The notes beneath the pieces were generated by a model, which saw only the letters and a list, made by a program, of their open reading frames with translations, was not told the DNA's origin and searched no databases. DNA of 7,090 bases from Thermoplasmatota archaeon (GTDB lineage: Archaea; Thermoplasmatota; Thermoplasmata; RBG-16-68-12; JAJISG01): assembly GCA_022848835.1 (NCBI GenBank), contig JAJISG010000165.1, positions 1 to 7,090 of the forward strand, read 5' to 3'. Of the stretch, positions 1 through 4,948 are shown one piece after another (position 1 is the first letter of the stretch; each line of letters starts with the position of its first letter). Position numbers and translations under genes: made by a program.

Positions 1-307
1 TGTAGACGAGGGTTCCCTCGGGCATCTTACCGATCTCCATCACGTTGCCTCTGTCTACAGGACCTGCTCCTATGGTGACCTCCTGACCTTCGTACATGCC
101 GTCCGGGGCGATGAGGAGGTACTTTCCTTGGGGAAATCTGACGCGGGCAAGGGGCGCGGACCGTCCAGGAGCATGGAGCAGATCCTCCACCACACCCTTA
201 GCATCACGCAAGGGAGGAAGGGAAACGGAGCCGAGATGCCTATGGCTGGGGGACCTGAAGGTGGGTGATCCCCTGCCTCGCCTCTGTGCGATGATTCTCT
301 TTCCCAT
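1..307 (-). CDS. rpl2: 50S ribosomal protein uL2 (L2), archaeal type, N-terminal part only
   Basis: This is the 5' end of uL2, a core large-subunit protein that binds 23S rRNA and is needed for subunit association and the peptidyl-transferase region. The ATG is at 307-305, and 102 codons are visible before the window edge with no stop. The protein opens MGKRIIAQRRGRGSPTFRSP, the usual archaeal/eukaryotic uL2 start, followed by SHRH at about 21-24. Further on, GKYLLIAPDGMYEGQ (61-75), IGAGPVDRGNV (79-89) and MPEGT (95-99) match the first half of the family. The C-terminal domain, with the catalytically important histidine region, lies outside the window. The start is 8 bases after the rpl23 stop, with a purine-rich AGGGGATG just upstream that may act as ribosome-binding site. 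It is the fourth gene of the ribosomal operon. A longer-looking open frame at 312-70 is out of register with the uL2 frame and is not the gene. Confidence 0.96.
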   Translation of the reverse strand, partial: MGKRIIAQRRGRGSPTFRSPSHRHLGSVSLPPLRDAKGVVEDLLHAPGRSAPLARVRFPQGKYLLIAPDGMYEGQEVTIGAGPVDRGNVMEIGKMPEGTLVY

Positions 308-315
308 GGCATCCC

Positions 316-600
316 CTAGAATATGCCGATTCTCATCCCGATCTCCTCGGCTGAGTAGCCCTCTTTGAGCTGAATGATAGCATGCTTCCCATCTCTCTTA
401 ATATGGGTGTTCACCTTTTCTACTTTGGCCTCAAAGAACTTCTCGAAGGCCGCCCGTATCTCCACTCTCGTGGCACTCCTCTTGACGACGAACTCCAGCT
501 TGTTGCCGTCCTTGAAGCCCTGGGCTGCAGTGCCGGAGAGGAAGTTCAATGATTTCTCCGTCACAATGGGGTAGAGCAGAATCTCGTGAGGGTCCGTCAA
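316..600 (-). CDS. rpl23: 50S ribosomal protein uL23 (L23), archaeal type
   Basis: uL23 sits at the polypeptide exit tunnel of the large subunit and forms part of the docking site for SRP and other nascent-chain factors. The 94-residue product contains PIVTEKS (11-17), NKLEFVV (33-39), KRSATRVEIRAAFEKFF (40-56) and KVEKVNTHIK (59-68), and ends IGIF, all typical of the family. Archaeal uL23 is usually about 80-86 residues. The extra length is a loop of about ten residues around 22-32 (SGTAAQGFKDG) between the first helix and the first strand. The start codon is TTG at 600-598. It overlaps the rpl4 stop as TTGA, and AGGAAG lies about nine bases upstream. No ATG or GTG is available between this TTG and an upstream in-frame stop. 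The overlap suggests translational coupling to rpl4. Confidence 0.95.
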   Translation of the reverse strand: MTDPHEILLYPIVTEKSLNFLSGTAAQGFKDGNKLEFVVKRSATRVEIRAAFEKFFEAKVEKVNTHIKRDGKHAIIQLKEGYSAEEIGMRIGIF

Positions 601-1568
601 GATGACCAGCTTCCTATCTCATTAAGGGTGTTCTGGCTAAAGAGGGCAAGCCTGCCAGGCATTCCTCCCGGGGCAAGCACCTCTGCATTGAGGCCTGAGG
701 GGTCGATGACGTCGACACCAGGAAGGTTTCTGAAAGCCCTGCCTCCAGTGCAGTCTCTCGGGAGGACCAACAGGGGGCCCCTCTTTCTCCGGTACCGGCG
801 ACCCCTCATCTTCCCTCTGCCCGCCCTCACCTTCTTCACGGCCGCCCTAGCCACATCCTCATACAGGCCGAGCCGCTGAAGGAGCTCCTCTGCTTCTCTG
901 GTGCTCTTCAGATCCTCCACCTTCCTATCCATCACCACAGGCAGGGAGATGCCTTCCTGGAAGCGATGACCGCGCTCCGCGACGAGAGTTTCATTGGCGG
1001 TAGCGGCCAGGGCGGAGGCACGAGCCAGGCGCCTCTCCTTCCTGTTCAGCTTCTTGCTCCAGTCCCTTTCTGGCCGCGGAGGATGCGCCCTCCTGCCTCC
1101 CACGGTGCCTGGGGCCTGGGCAGCCCGCCGGCTGTCCTTCAACCTGGGTACCCTGGAGACGCCCCGACCCTTGCCCCACCAGGATACTGAGTGTCGCAGC
1201 CCAGAGCGGGGGCTCGGACCGTAGGGCTGTCTCCTGTTGGCCCGGAAGGCGTCCACCGCCCTCTTGATCAGGTCCGGACGCACCTCCGACCGGAAGATGG
1301 GAGGAAGGTCCAGTACATCGAGGATACCGCCGTCCAGGGAGTAGAGGTAGACCTGATATTGTTTCCGCTCGGGTTGCTCAGGCCGCTCCTCCTCTAGGAC
1401 CAGGTATTCCTCTGACTCTATGAAGGAGATGAGCCTCTTCCTCAACTCGTCGACCTTGCCTGAGGAGTCAAGTCCGAAATTCTCGCACCACTCCACGAGC
1501 TCGGCCTTCCTCGCCTTCCTGACATCCTTGGCCTCGATCTGGGGCAACTCCTCTCGTTCATCCACCAT
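597..1568 (-). CDS. rpl4: 50S ribosomal protein uL4 (L4) with an N-terminal SAP-like domain
   Basis: uL4 binds 23S rRNA and sends a long loop into the exit tunnel. From about residue 71 onward the protein is an ordinary archaeal uL4: VYLYSLDG (73-80), RPDLIKRAV (97-105), NRRQPYG (111-117), WWGKGRGVSRVPR (130-142), QAPGTVGGRRAHPP (151-164), KLNRKERRLA (173-182), RAGRGKMRGR (248-257) and VLAPGGMPGRLALF (297-310). The first 70 residues are additional. Residues about 13-50 (KARKAELVEWCENFGL, then a DSSGK turn and VDELRKRLISFI) have the helix-turn-helix form of SAP nucleic-acid-binding domains. An acidic linker (ESEEYLVLEEERPEQPE) follows. The total of 323 residues compares with roughly 250-270 for usual archaeal uL4. 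I chose ATG at 1568-1566, one base after the rpl3 stop, because AGGTG lies six to seven bases upstream. A GTG at 1577 is also in frame but is part of that ribosome-binding site. Confidence 0.94.
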   Translation of the reverse strand: MVDEREELPQIEAKDVRKARKAELVEWCENFGLDSSGKVDELRKRLISFIESEEYLVLEEERPEQPERKQYQVYLYSLDGGILDVLDLPPIFRSEVRPDLIKRAVDAFRANRRQPYGPSPRSGLRHSVSWWGKGRGVSRVPRLKDSRRAAQAPGTVGGRRAHPPRPERDWSKKLNRKERRLARASALAATANETLVAERGHRFQEGISLPVVMDRKVEDLKSTREAEELLQRLGLYEDVARAAVKKVRAGRGKMRGRRYRRKRGPLLVLPRDCTGGRAFRNLPGVDVIDPSGLNAEVLAPGGMPGRLALFSQNTLNEIGSWSS

Positions 1569-1569
1569 G

Positions 1570-2571
1570 TTAGGCACCTTGCTTGGACGTGAGGGAGACG
1601 TAGGTCAGCTCGGGCTGCTCCACCAGCTTGACCCTATCCGCCCTCATGGGGTCCCGGAATCGAACCAGCCGTTTGCAGGGCCCGGGGACAGAGCCCTTGA
1701 TGAGTAGATAGCTGTTCCTCACCTCTCCATACCTCAAGAAACCTCCATCTGGTGTTATCTCCGCGCCGTCTTCGCCCACCTTGAGTATCAGCTTGTTGTA
1801 CTCCGTCCTCTGGTGGTAACCCACCTGGCCAGCCTGAGGGACGGTGGGCCTGGTGTACCCGGGCGTGAAGGTGCCCAGAGTCCCTACCCTTCTCCGGATC
1901 TTGCTGTCCTTGTGACTCAGGATCTTTATGCCCCACCGCTTGACGGCCCCCTGGAAGCCCTTTCCCTTGGTGATGGCAACCACGTCCACGAGCTGGCCTT
2001 CGCCAGCAAAGTCGCTGAAGGTGACCTCCTTGCCCAGTATGGCCTTGGCGTACTCCGCCCTCTCCTCGATAGTTCCTCCGCCAATTCTGGTCTCCATCAG
2101 GTCAGGCTCCTTCTTGGGGATGCCTCTCACCAGCTTGGGTTGAGTGTAAGTGAGGATCCTGACTTCATCCACATCGGCGAGGTTCAGTCGGGCCCAGGCC
2201 GCCGTGGGATCGTATCTCTTTGGAAGGGGTAACCTTCCGGCCAGCTCCCGGTCCAAGCTCTTCGCCCAGACTTCACCGTAGACTCTCAGGCCTTGAGCGC
2301 TCTCCCGGTAGAGCCTCACGGCAGCTACACGCATCGGTGGTGTCTCAATCACAGTCACGGGGACCTGAATCTCCTGACCGGCGGTGGTACTGTGGGGATT
2401 AAAATCAACCATGAGAACGTGGGTCATTCCAGCCTTGTACCCAGCGAAGGACTGGAGCTTAGAGCCTCCGCTAATCTCGGGCCAAGAGGCGAGGTGTGGA
2501 ACCTCCTTCCTGGCCCTCTTGCGGGGCGAGTAGGCCATGGAGCCATGTCTGGGTCTTCGGACGGTGGGCAT
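1570..2571 (-). CDS. rpl3: 50S ribosomal protein uL3 (L3), archaeal type
   Basis: uL3 is an early-assembly protein of the large subunit whose extension reaches toward the peptidyl-transferase centre. The 333-residue product begins MPTVRRPRHGSMAYSPRKRA, the standard archaeal opening. It then has FAGYKAGMTHV (43-53), PVTVIETPPM (71-80), TKGKGFQGAVKRWGIK around 200-216, a SHKDSKIRRRVGTLGTFTPG segment, and the diagnostic VPQAGQVGYHQRTEYNK. Near the end it carries LIKGSVPGPCKRL. The length is normal for archaea. I chose ATG at 2571-2569. An in-frame ATG at 2637 would add 22 residues (MGRRKRHDTAAEGVSSNHRR and two more) not seen at the start of known uL3 proteins. GGAGA lies about eight bases before the chosen start. 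The gene is first in the ribosomal operon and its stop is one base before the rpl4 start. Confidence 0.94.
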   Translation of the reverse strand: MPTVRRPRHGSMAYSPRKRARKEVPHLASWPEISGGSKLQSFAGYKAGMTHVLMVDFNPHSTTAGQEIQVPVTVIETPPMRVAAVRLYRESAQGLRVYGEVWAKSLDRELAGRLPLPKRYDPTAAWARLNLADVDEVRILTYTQPKLVRGIPKKEPDLMETRIGGGTIEERAEYAKAILGKEVTFSDFAGEGQLVDVVAITKGKGFQGAVKRWGIKILSHKDSKIRRRVGTLGTFTPGYTRPTVPQAGQVGYHQRTEYNKLILKVGEDGAEITPDGGFLRYGEVRNSYLLIKGSVPGPCKRLVRFRDPMRADRVKLVEQPELTYVSLTSKQGA

Positions 2572-2694
2572 CTGTTGTCTCCGATGATTGGAGGAAACGC
2601 CTTCCGCGGCGGTGTCGTGACGCTTCCTGCGGCCCATAAGCCCAAGGCTGCATTGCTGGGGTCGACTCTCCCAGGGCGTCTGACCCCGCCCGAT
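2572..2694 (-). promoter_or_regulatory. Predicted 5' leader of the ribosomal protein operon
   Basis: If the TATA box at 2717-2724 is used, transcription should begin near 2694, leaving about 120 nt of untranslated leader before rpl3. Two short GC stems are visible: 2674-2678 pairs with 2687-2691, and 2656-2660 pairs with 2670-2674. They share base 2674, so they cannot both form completely. A third possible pairing joins GGAAGCG and CGTTTCC nearer the gene. A leader this long is unusual for archaea, where many transcripts are leaderless or short, and it could carry regulation. The function is inference. The alternative is that rpl3 starts at 2637 and the leader is about 55 nt. Confidence 0.3.
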
Positions 2695-2716
2695 GAGCTT
2701 TGAAGAGGTCGTCCAT

Positions 2717-2724
2717 ATTTAACC
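2717..2724 (-). promoter_or_regulatory. Probable TATA box for the ribosomal operon
   Basis: On the minus strand this reads TTAAATAT, preceded by the A-rich ACAAAATGG, a plausible TFB-recognition (BRE) context. It is the best AT-rich element in an otherwise GC-rich stretch upstream of rpl3 and sits in the divergent region shared with the first GTPase gene. It predicts a start site near 2694. Confidence 0.5.
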
Positions 2725-2790
2725 ATTTTGTCATGATGCCAGCCGCGACATTCCACACTCTAGCCTTCCTCATGGCACTCCTATCGCCTC

Positions 2791-2797
2791 TGATAAC
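2791..2797 (+). promoter_or_regulatory. TGATAAC word upstream of the first GTPase promoter
   Basis: TGATAAC lies 12 bases before the TATA box at 2810. The same heptamer lies 13 bases before the TATA box of the third GTPase gene (4080-4086), and a related TGATAC is present upstream of the second (3424-3429). It may be a shared regulator or BRE-proximal site. A seven-base word can recur by chance, so confidence is low. Confidence 0.25.
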
Positions 2798-2809
2798 ATC
2801 GGCTAAATG

Positions 2810-2816
2810 TTTATAT
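2810..2816 (+). promoter_or_regulatory. TATA box for the first small GTPase gene
   Basis: TTTATAT is centred about 26 bases before 2839, which would place the transcript start a few bases before the ATG at 2845. This spacing suggests a very short leader. The box overlaps the earliest in-frame ATG (2815), which argues against that codon as the translation start. Confidence 0.55.
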
Positions 2817-2844
2817 GCAGCCCTGCGAGGTTGCATCTGAGGGC

Positions 2845-3414
2845 ATGGAAGTAAGACGAATGAAGATGAAGGTGTGTCTCGTGGGGGAGGCAGCAGTCGG
2901 AAAGACGAGCCTGATTCGTCGATTCGTCCACGATAACTTCGATGACAAGTACATCCAGACCCTCGGCACCAAGGTCTCTAAGAAGGAGATTGTCCTGGAC
3001 ATGCCCTCCGGGGATGGTGAGATAATGGTCGATATGACCGTATGGGATATCATGGGGCAGAAGGGGTTCCGGGAGCTCCTGAAGGAGGCGTACTTCTACG
3101 GTGCGAAGGGCATCATCGCCGTCTGTGATCTGACCAGGAAGAGCACCCTGGATGACCTAGACGACTGGGTCGAGGGCGTTTACAGCGTGGCGGGAAGGGT
3201 CCCCGTCGAGATCTTCGCCAACAAGGTGGATCTGAAGAAGAAGATGGAGATCGACGGAGGCGAGATAGAGCAGTTCTCCAAGGCCTATGATTCACCATGG
3301 CACTTCACCAGCGCTAAGACCGGAGAGAACGTGGAGGATGCCTTCACCAGCTTGTCCAAGAGGATTGTGGAGGAGATGCTCTCCCAGAGGGTCCTCGAAA
3401 GGGCGGAACAGTAG
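2845..3414 (+). CDS. Ras/Rab-like small GTPase, paralogue 1
   Basis: This is a 189-residue single-domain GTP-binding protein of the Ras superfamily. Visible motifs: G1 GEAAVGKTS (14-22); switch I DDKYIQTLG with the Mg-coordinating Thr at 39; G3 WDIMGQ (67-72); G4 NKVD (126-129); G5 TSAK (155-158). The position equivalent to Ras Gln61 is Gln72, and the Gly12-equivalent is Ala16. In eukaryotic Rabs the G3 motif reads WDTAGQ, so the Ile-Met pair is distinctive. The C-terminus (QRVLERAEQ) has no cysteine, so prenyl anchoring is unlikely and the protein is probably cytosolic or held by a partner. I chose ATG at 2845, a few bases after the predicted transcript start. ATG at 2860, with GGAAGT upstream, is a good alternative and gives a protein starting MKMKVCLVGE. 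The family assignment is secure. The cellular role is unknown and no GAP, GEF or roadblock partner is seen in the window. Confidence 0.9.
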   Translation: MEVRRMKMKVCLVGEAAVGKTSLIRRFVHDNFDDKYIQTLGTKVSKKEIVLDMPSGDGEIMVDMTVWDIMGQKGFRELLKEAYFYGAKGIIAVCDLTRKSTLDDLDDWVEGVYSVAGRVPVEIFANKVDLKKKMEIDGGEIEQFSKAYDSPWHFTSAKTGENVEDAFTSLSKRIVEEMLSQRVLERAEQ

Positions 3415-3423
3415 AATCACGGG

Positions 3424-3429
3424 TGATAC
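3424..3429 (+). promoter_or_regulatory. TGATAC word upstream of the second GTPase gene
   Basis: TGATAC resembles the TGATAAC found upstream of GTPase genes 1 and 3. It is followed 11 bases later by a weak TATA-like TTGTTATC (3441-3448). That box would put transcription start near 3470, just before the ATG at 3474, giving a leaderless or nearly leaderless message. The box is a poor match and the gene may instead be read through from the first GTPase gene, whose stop is 59 bases upstream of the ATG. Confidence 0.2.
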
Positions 3430-3473
3430 GCTCGTGGGAATTGTTATCTCCTACCTGTCTAGAGTATATCACA

Positions 3474-4019
3474 ATGGCCGTCCAGCAAGCCGTCGAAAGT
3501 AAGGTGTACAGGGCGAAGGTGTGCCTGGTGGGCGAGTTTGCCGTAGGGAAGACCAGCCTGGTCAATCGATACGTCCGCAACGTCTTCCACGATAGGTACT
3601 TCGCCACCATCGGAGCCAAGATAACGAAGGCGGAGGTGACGCAAGGGGGTGAGGACTCCTCCCAGCTAATCATGACCATCTGGGACATCATGGGTGAGAA
3701 GGGATTCCGGGAGCTGCTCAAGGAGGCATACTTCGATGGCGCCAATGGTGCCCTGGCCGTGTGCGACCTGACGAGATCCGACACCCTGGATGAAACTGAA
3801 GCCTGGATCTCGGCGATCTTCAGAATTGCCGGCAGGATTCCCATCGTCATCGTGGGCAACAAGACAGACCTGGAGGACAGGATAAAGATTCACGAAGATG
3901 ACATCGCTGCCTTCGCCAAACGTCATTCCTGTCCGTATGTCATCACCAGTGCGAAGAGCGGGGAGAACGTCCAAGCAGCTTTCAAGGCCATATCCAAGCT
4001 CATTGCGAAGGGAAGCTAA
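3474..4019 (+). CDS. Ras/Rab-like small GTPase, paralogue 2 (Phe at the Gly12 position, Glu at the Gln61 position)
   Basis: This 181-residue small GTPase is paralogous to its two neighbours. Motifs: G1 GEFAVGKTS (20-28), switch I RYFATIG with Thr45, G3 WDIMGE (70-75), G4 NKTD (129-132), G5 TSAK (158-161). Two catalytic-region positions are divergent: Phe22 occupies the Ras Gly12 position and Glu75 replaces Ras Gln61. The first should obstruct an arginine-finger GAP of the Ras type. The effect on intrinsic hydrolysis cannot be read from sequence. There is no C-terminal cysteine (it ends KLIAKGS). I chose ATG at 3474. A GTG at 3423 would add 17 residues with no family counterpart. A GTG at 3504 would give an N-terminus more like those of the paralogues, and AGTATATC at about 3463 could serve it as a TATA box. 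No clear Shine-Dalgarno precedes 3474. Cellular role unknown. Confidence 0.9.
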   Translation: MAVQQAVESKVYRAKVCLVGEFAVGKTSLVNRYVRNVFHDRYFATIGAKITKAEVTQGGEDSSQLIMTIWDIMGEKGFRELLKEAYFDGANGALAVCDLTRSDTLDETEAWISAIFRIAGRIPIVIVGNKTDLEDRIKIHEDDIAAFAKRHSCPYVITSAKSGENVQAAFKAISKLIAKGS

Positions 4020-4024
4020 ATCCG

Positions 4025-4039
4025 AGAGGTGGCCCCTCT
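4025..4039 (+). repeat. Short inverted repeat after the second GTPase gene
   Basis: AGAGG and CCTCT form a five-base stem around a TGGCC loop, six bases after the stop codon. No T-tract follows, so it is a weak candidate for a transcription end or mRNA 3' structure. Confidence 0.25.
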
Positions 4040-4075
4040 GACCAGTCAGCTCCCCAGAAACGCAGGCAGGTATCG

Positions 4076-4089
4076 GTCGTGATAACGAC
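4076..4089 (+). repeat. Inverted repeat GTCGT-GATA-ACGAC upstream of the third GTPase promoter
   Basis: A perfect five-base palindromic arm pair surrounds GATA and contains the TGATAAC word shared with the first GTPase promoter. It ends ten bases before the TATA box at 4100-4107. The position fits an operator or activator site. The alternative is a chance palindrome. Confidence 0.3.
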
Positions 4090-4099
4090 ATCTATAGCA

Positions 4100-4107
4100 T
4101 TTTATAA
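4100..4107 (+). promoter_or_regulatory. TATA box for the third small GTPase gene
   Basis: TTTTATAA stands out in its surroundings and predicts a transcript start near 4130. The resulting leader of about 19 nt contains AGGAAGTG (4136-4143), a usable Shine-Dalgarno five to six bases before the ATG at 4149. The gene therefore probably has its own promoter rather than depending on read-through. Confidence 0.55.
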
Positions 4108-4148
4108 TCGGAAGCGAAGTATGCAAATTGCTTCTAGGAAGTGTCAAG

Positions 4149-4694
4149 ATGCCGAACATCGATAAGATGAAGGTCAAGATCTGTCTCGTCGGTGAGGGAG
4201 CGGTAGGCAAGACCTGCACGATTCGCCGATTCATCCACGACGAGTTCGACGATAGATACATCTCCACTCTGGGGGCAAAGGTCTCCAAGAAGGAGCTTGT
4301 CGTCCAGCGCGGGAATGGAGGCAACCTGGAGGTTGGCATGACCATATGGGACATCATGGGTGAGAAGGGATTCCGGGAGCTACTCAAGGAGGCGTACTTC
4401 CATGGAGCCCAGGGCCTATTGGCAGTCTGTGATGTGACGAGGAGAGATACCCTACATGATCTGCACGAGTGGGTGAAGGCCGTCTTCAAGGTCACCGGGG
4501 AGATACCGGTCCACCTGATGGCAAACAAGATAGACTTGAAGGACCGGATCAGCTTTGACGAGGGAGAGCTGAAGAAGGTCGCGGCTAAGTACGATTCTCC
4601 ATACATATACACCAGCGCGAAGACTGGTGAGAATATCCAGGATGCCTTCCAGAAGCTTGCAGAGATGATCGCCCAGAGGATGGCCGCTCCTTAG
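4149..4694 (+). CDS. Ras/Rab-like small GTPase, paralogue 3
   Basis: This 181-residue small GTPase is the third of the tandem set. Motifs: G1 GEGAVGKTC (15-23), switch I DDRYISTLG with Thr40, G3 WDIMGE (67-72), G4 NKID (126-129), G5 TSAK (155-158). The Gly12-equivalent is Gly17, and Gln61 is replaced by Glu72. By eye its switch I and N-terminal region are closest to paralogue 1 (KVSKKE, RRF, DDxYI). Its switch II coding DNA is nearly identical to that of paralogue 2. The C-terminus (AQRMAAP) has no lipidation cysteine. ATG at 4149 is preceded by AGGAAGTG at good spacing. An in-frame TTG at 4128 would add only seven unconserved residues and lies at or before the predicted transcript start. The function is unknown beyond GTP binding and probable hydrolysis. 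Confidence 0.91.
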   Translation: MPNIDKMKVKICLVGEGAVGKTCTIRRFIHDEFDDRYISTLGAKVSKKELVVQRGNGGNLEVGMTIWDIMGEKGFRELLKEAYFHGAQGLLAVCDVTRRDTLHDLHEWVKAVFKVTGEIPVHLMANKIDLKDRISFDEGELKKVAAKYDSPYIYTSAKTGENIQDAFQKLAEMIAQRMAAP

Positions 4695-4948
4695 CATCCG
4701 GCCTCCCTTCACCGTAGTTTCCGCCTTGACTGGTGGCATGCAGGTCGTAGACCCATTGTCTTAGGGGCCTCCTCCTAGACATGTTCAAATACGACTCTTC
4801 AATTCTCATACATAAGCGAAGCCTCCCGTCCCTTCGCCCCCTCCATCATTTCAAGATAACCCTTCATCACCGGAGTCTATAATTGGAGAATAAGTTTAAT
4901 AAGATGTAGTCCTTATTTCAGAGTGGTTATATCACAGGATGACACTGG
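4695..4948. other. Intergenic region between the third GTPase gene and lonB
   Basis: This 254-base stretch has no convincing reading frame on either strand. Its first two thirds are C/T-rich on the plus strand with no recognisable RNA gene. The last 75 bases become AT-rich and hold the lonB promoter candidates. Confidence 0.6.
4895..4902 (+). promoter_or_regulatory. Probable TATA box for lonB
   Basis: TTTAATAA lies about 50 bases before the lonB ATG and predicts a transcript start near 4925, giving a leader of about 24 nt. That leader holds AGGATGA (4936-4942), six bases before the start codon. A second AT-rich box, TCTATAAT at 4876-4883, is an alternative. The TTATATC at about 4927 is too close to the start codon to serve. 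Confidence 0.45.

Noticed and set aside
70..312. An 80-codon minus-strand open frame beginning at an ATG at 312
   Set aside because: It overlaps rpl2 in another frame. Its translation has no family features, whereas the frame from 307 gives clear uL2 sequence.
1569..1577. GTG start for uL4 at 1577
   Set aside because: The GTG is inside the AGGTG motif that best serves as ribosome-binding site for the ATG at 1568, and it would overlap the rpl3 stop.
2572..2637. N-terminal extension of uL3 from ATG at 2637
   Set aside because: The 22 added residues do not resemble uL3 starts. The ATG at 2571 gives the canonical opening and has a GGAGA upstream.
966..2703. Several long plus-strand open frames opposite rpl4 and rpl3
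   Set aside because: They are antisense shadows of GC-rich ribosomal genes. The products are low-complexity Pro/Gly/Arg/Ser-rich with no recognisable domain.
2815..2844. Upstream ATG for the first GTPase
   Set aside because: The codon overlaps the TATA box and would lie before the predicted transcript start. The added residues are not shared by the paralogues.
3423..3473. GTG-initiated extension of the second GTPase
   Set aside because: It adds 17 residues with no match in the neighbouring paralogues, and the stretch holds promoter-like sequence.
4695..4880. Possible small RNA gene between the third GTPase gene and lonB
   Set aside because: I found no tRNA-like fold, C/D or K-turn box, or strong stem. 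Nothing beyond intergenic sequence can be supported.
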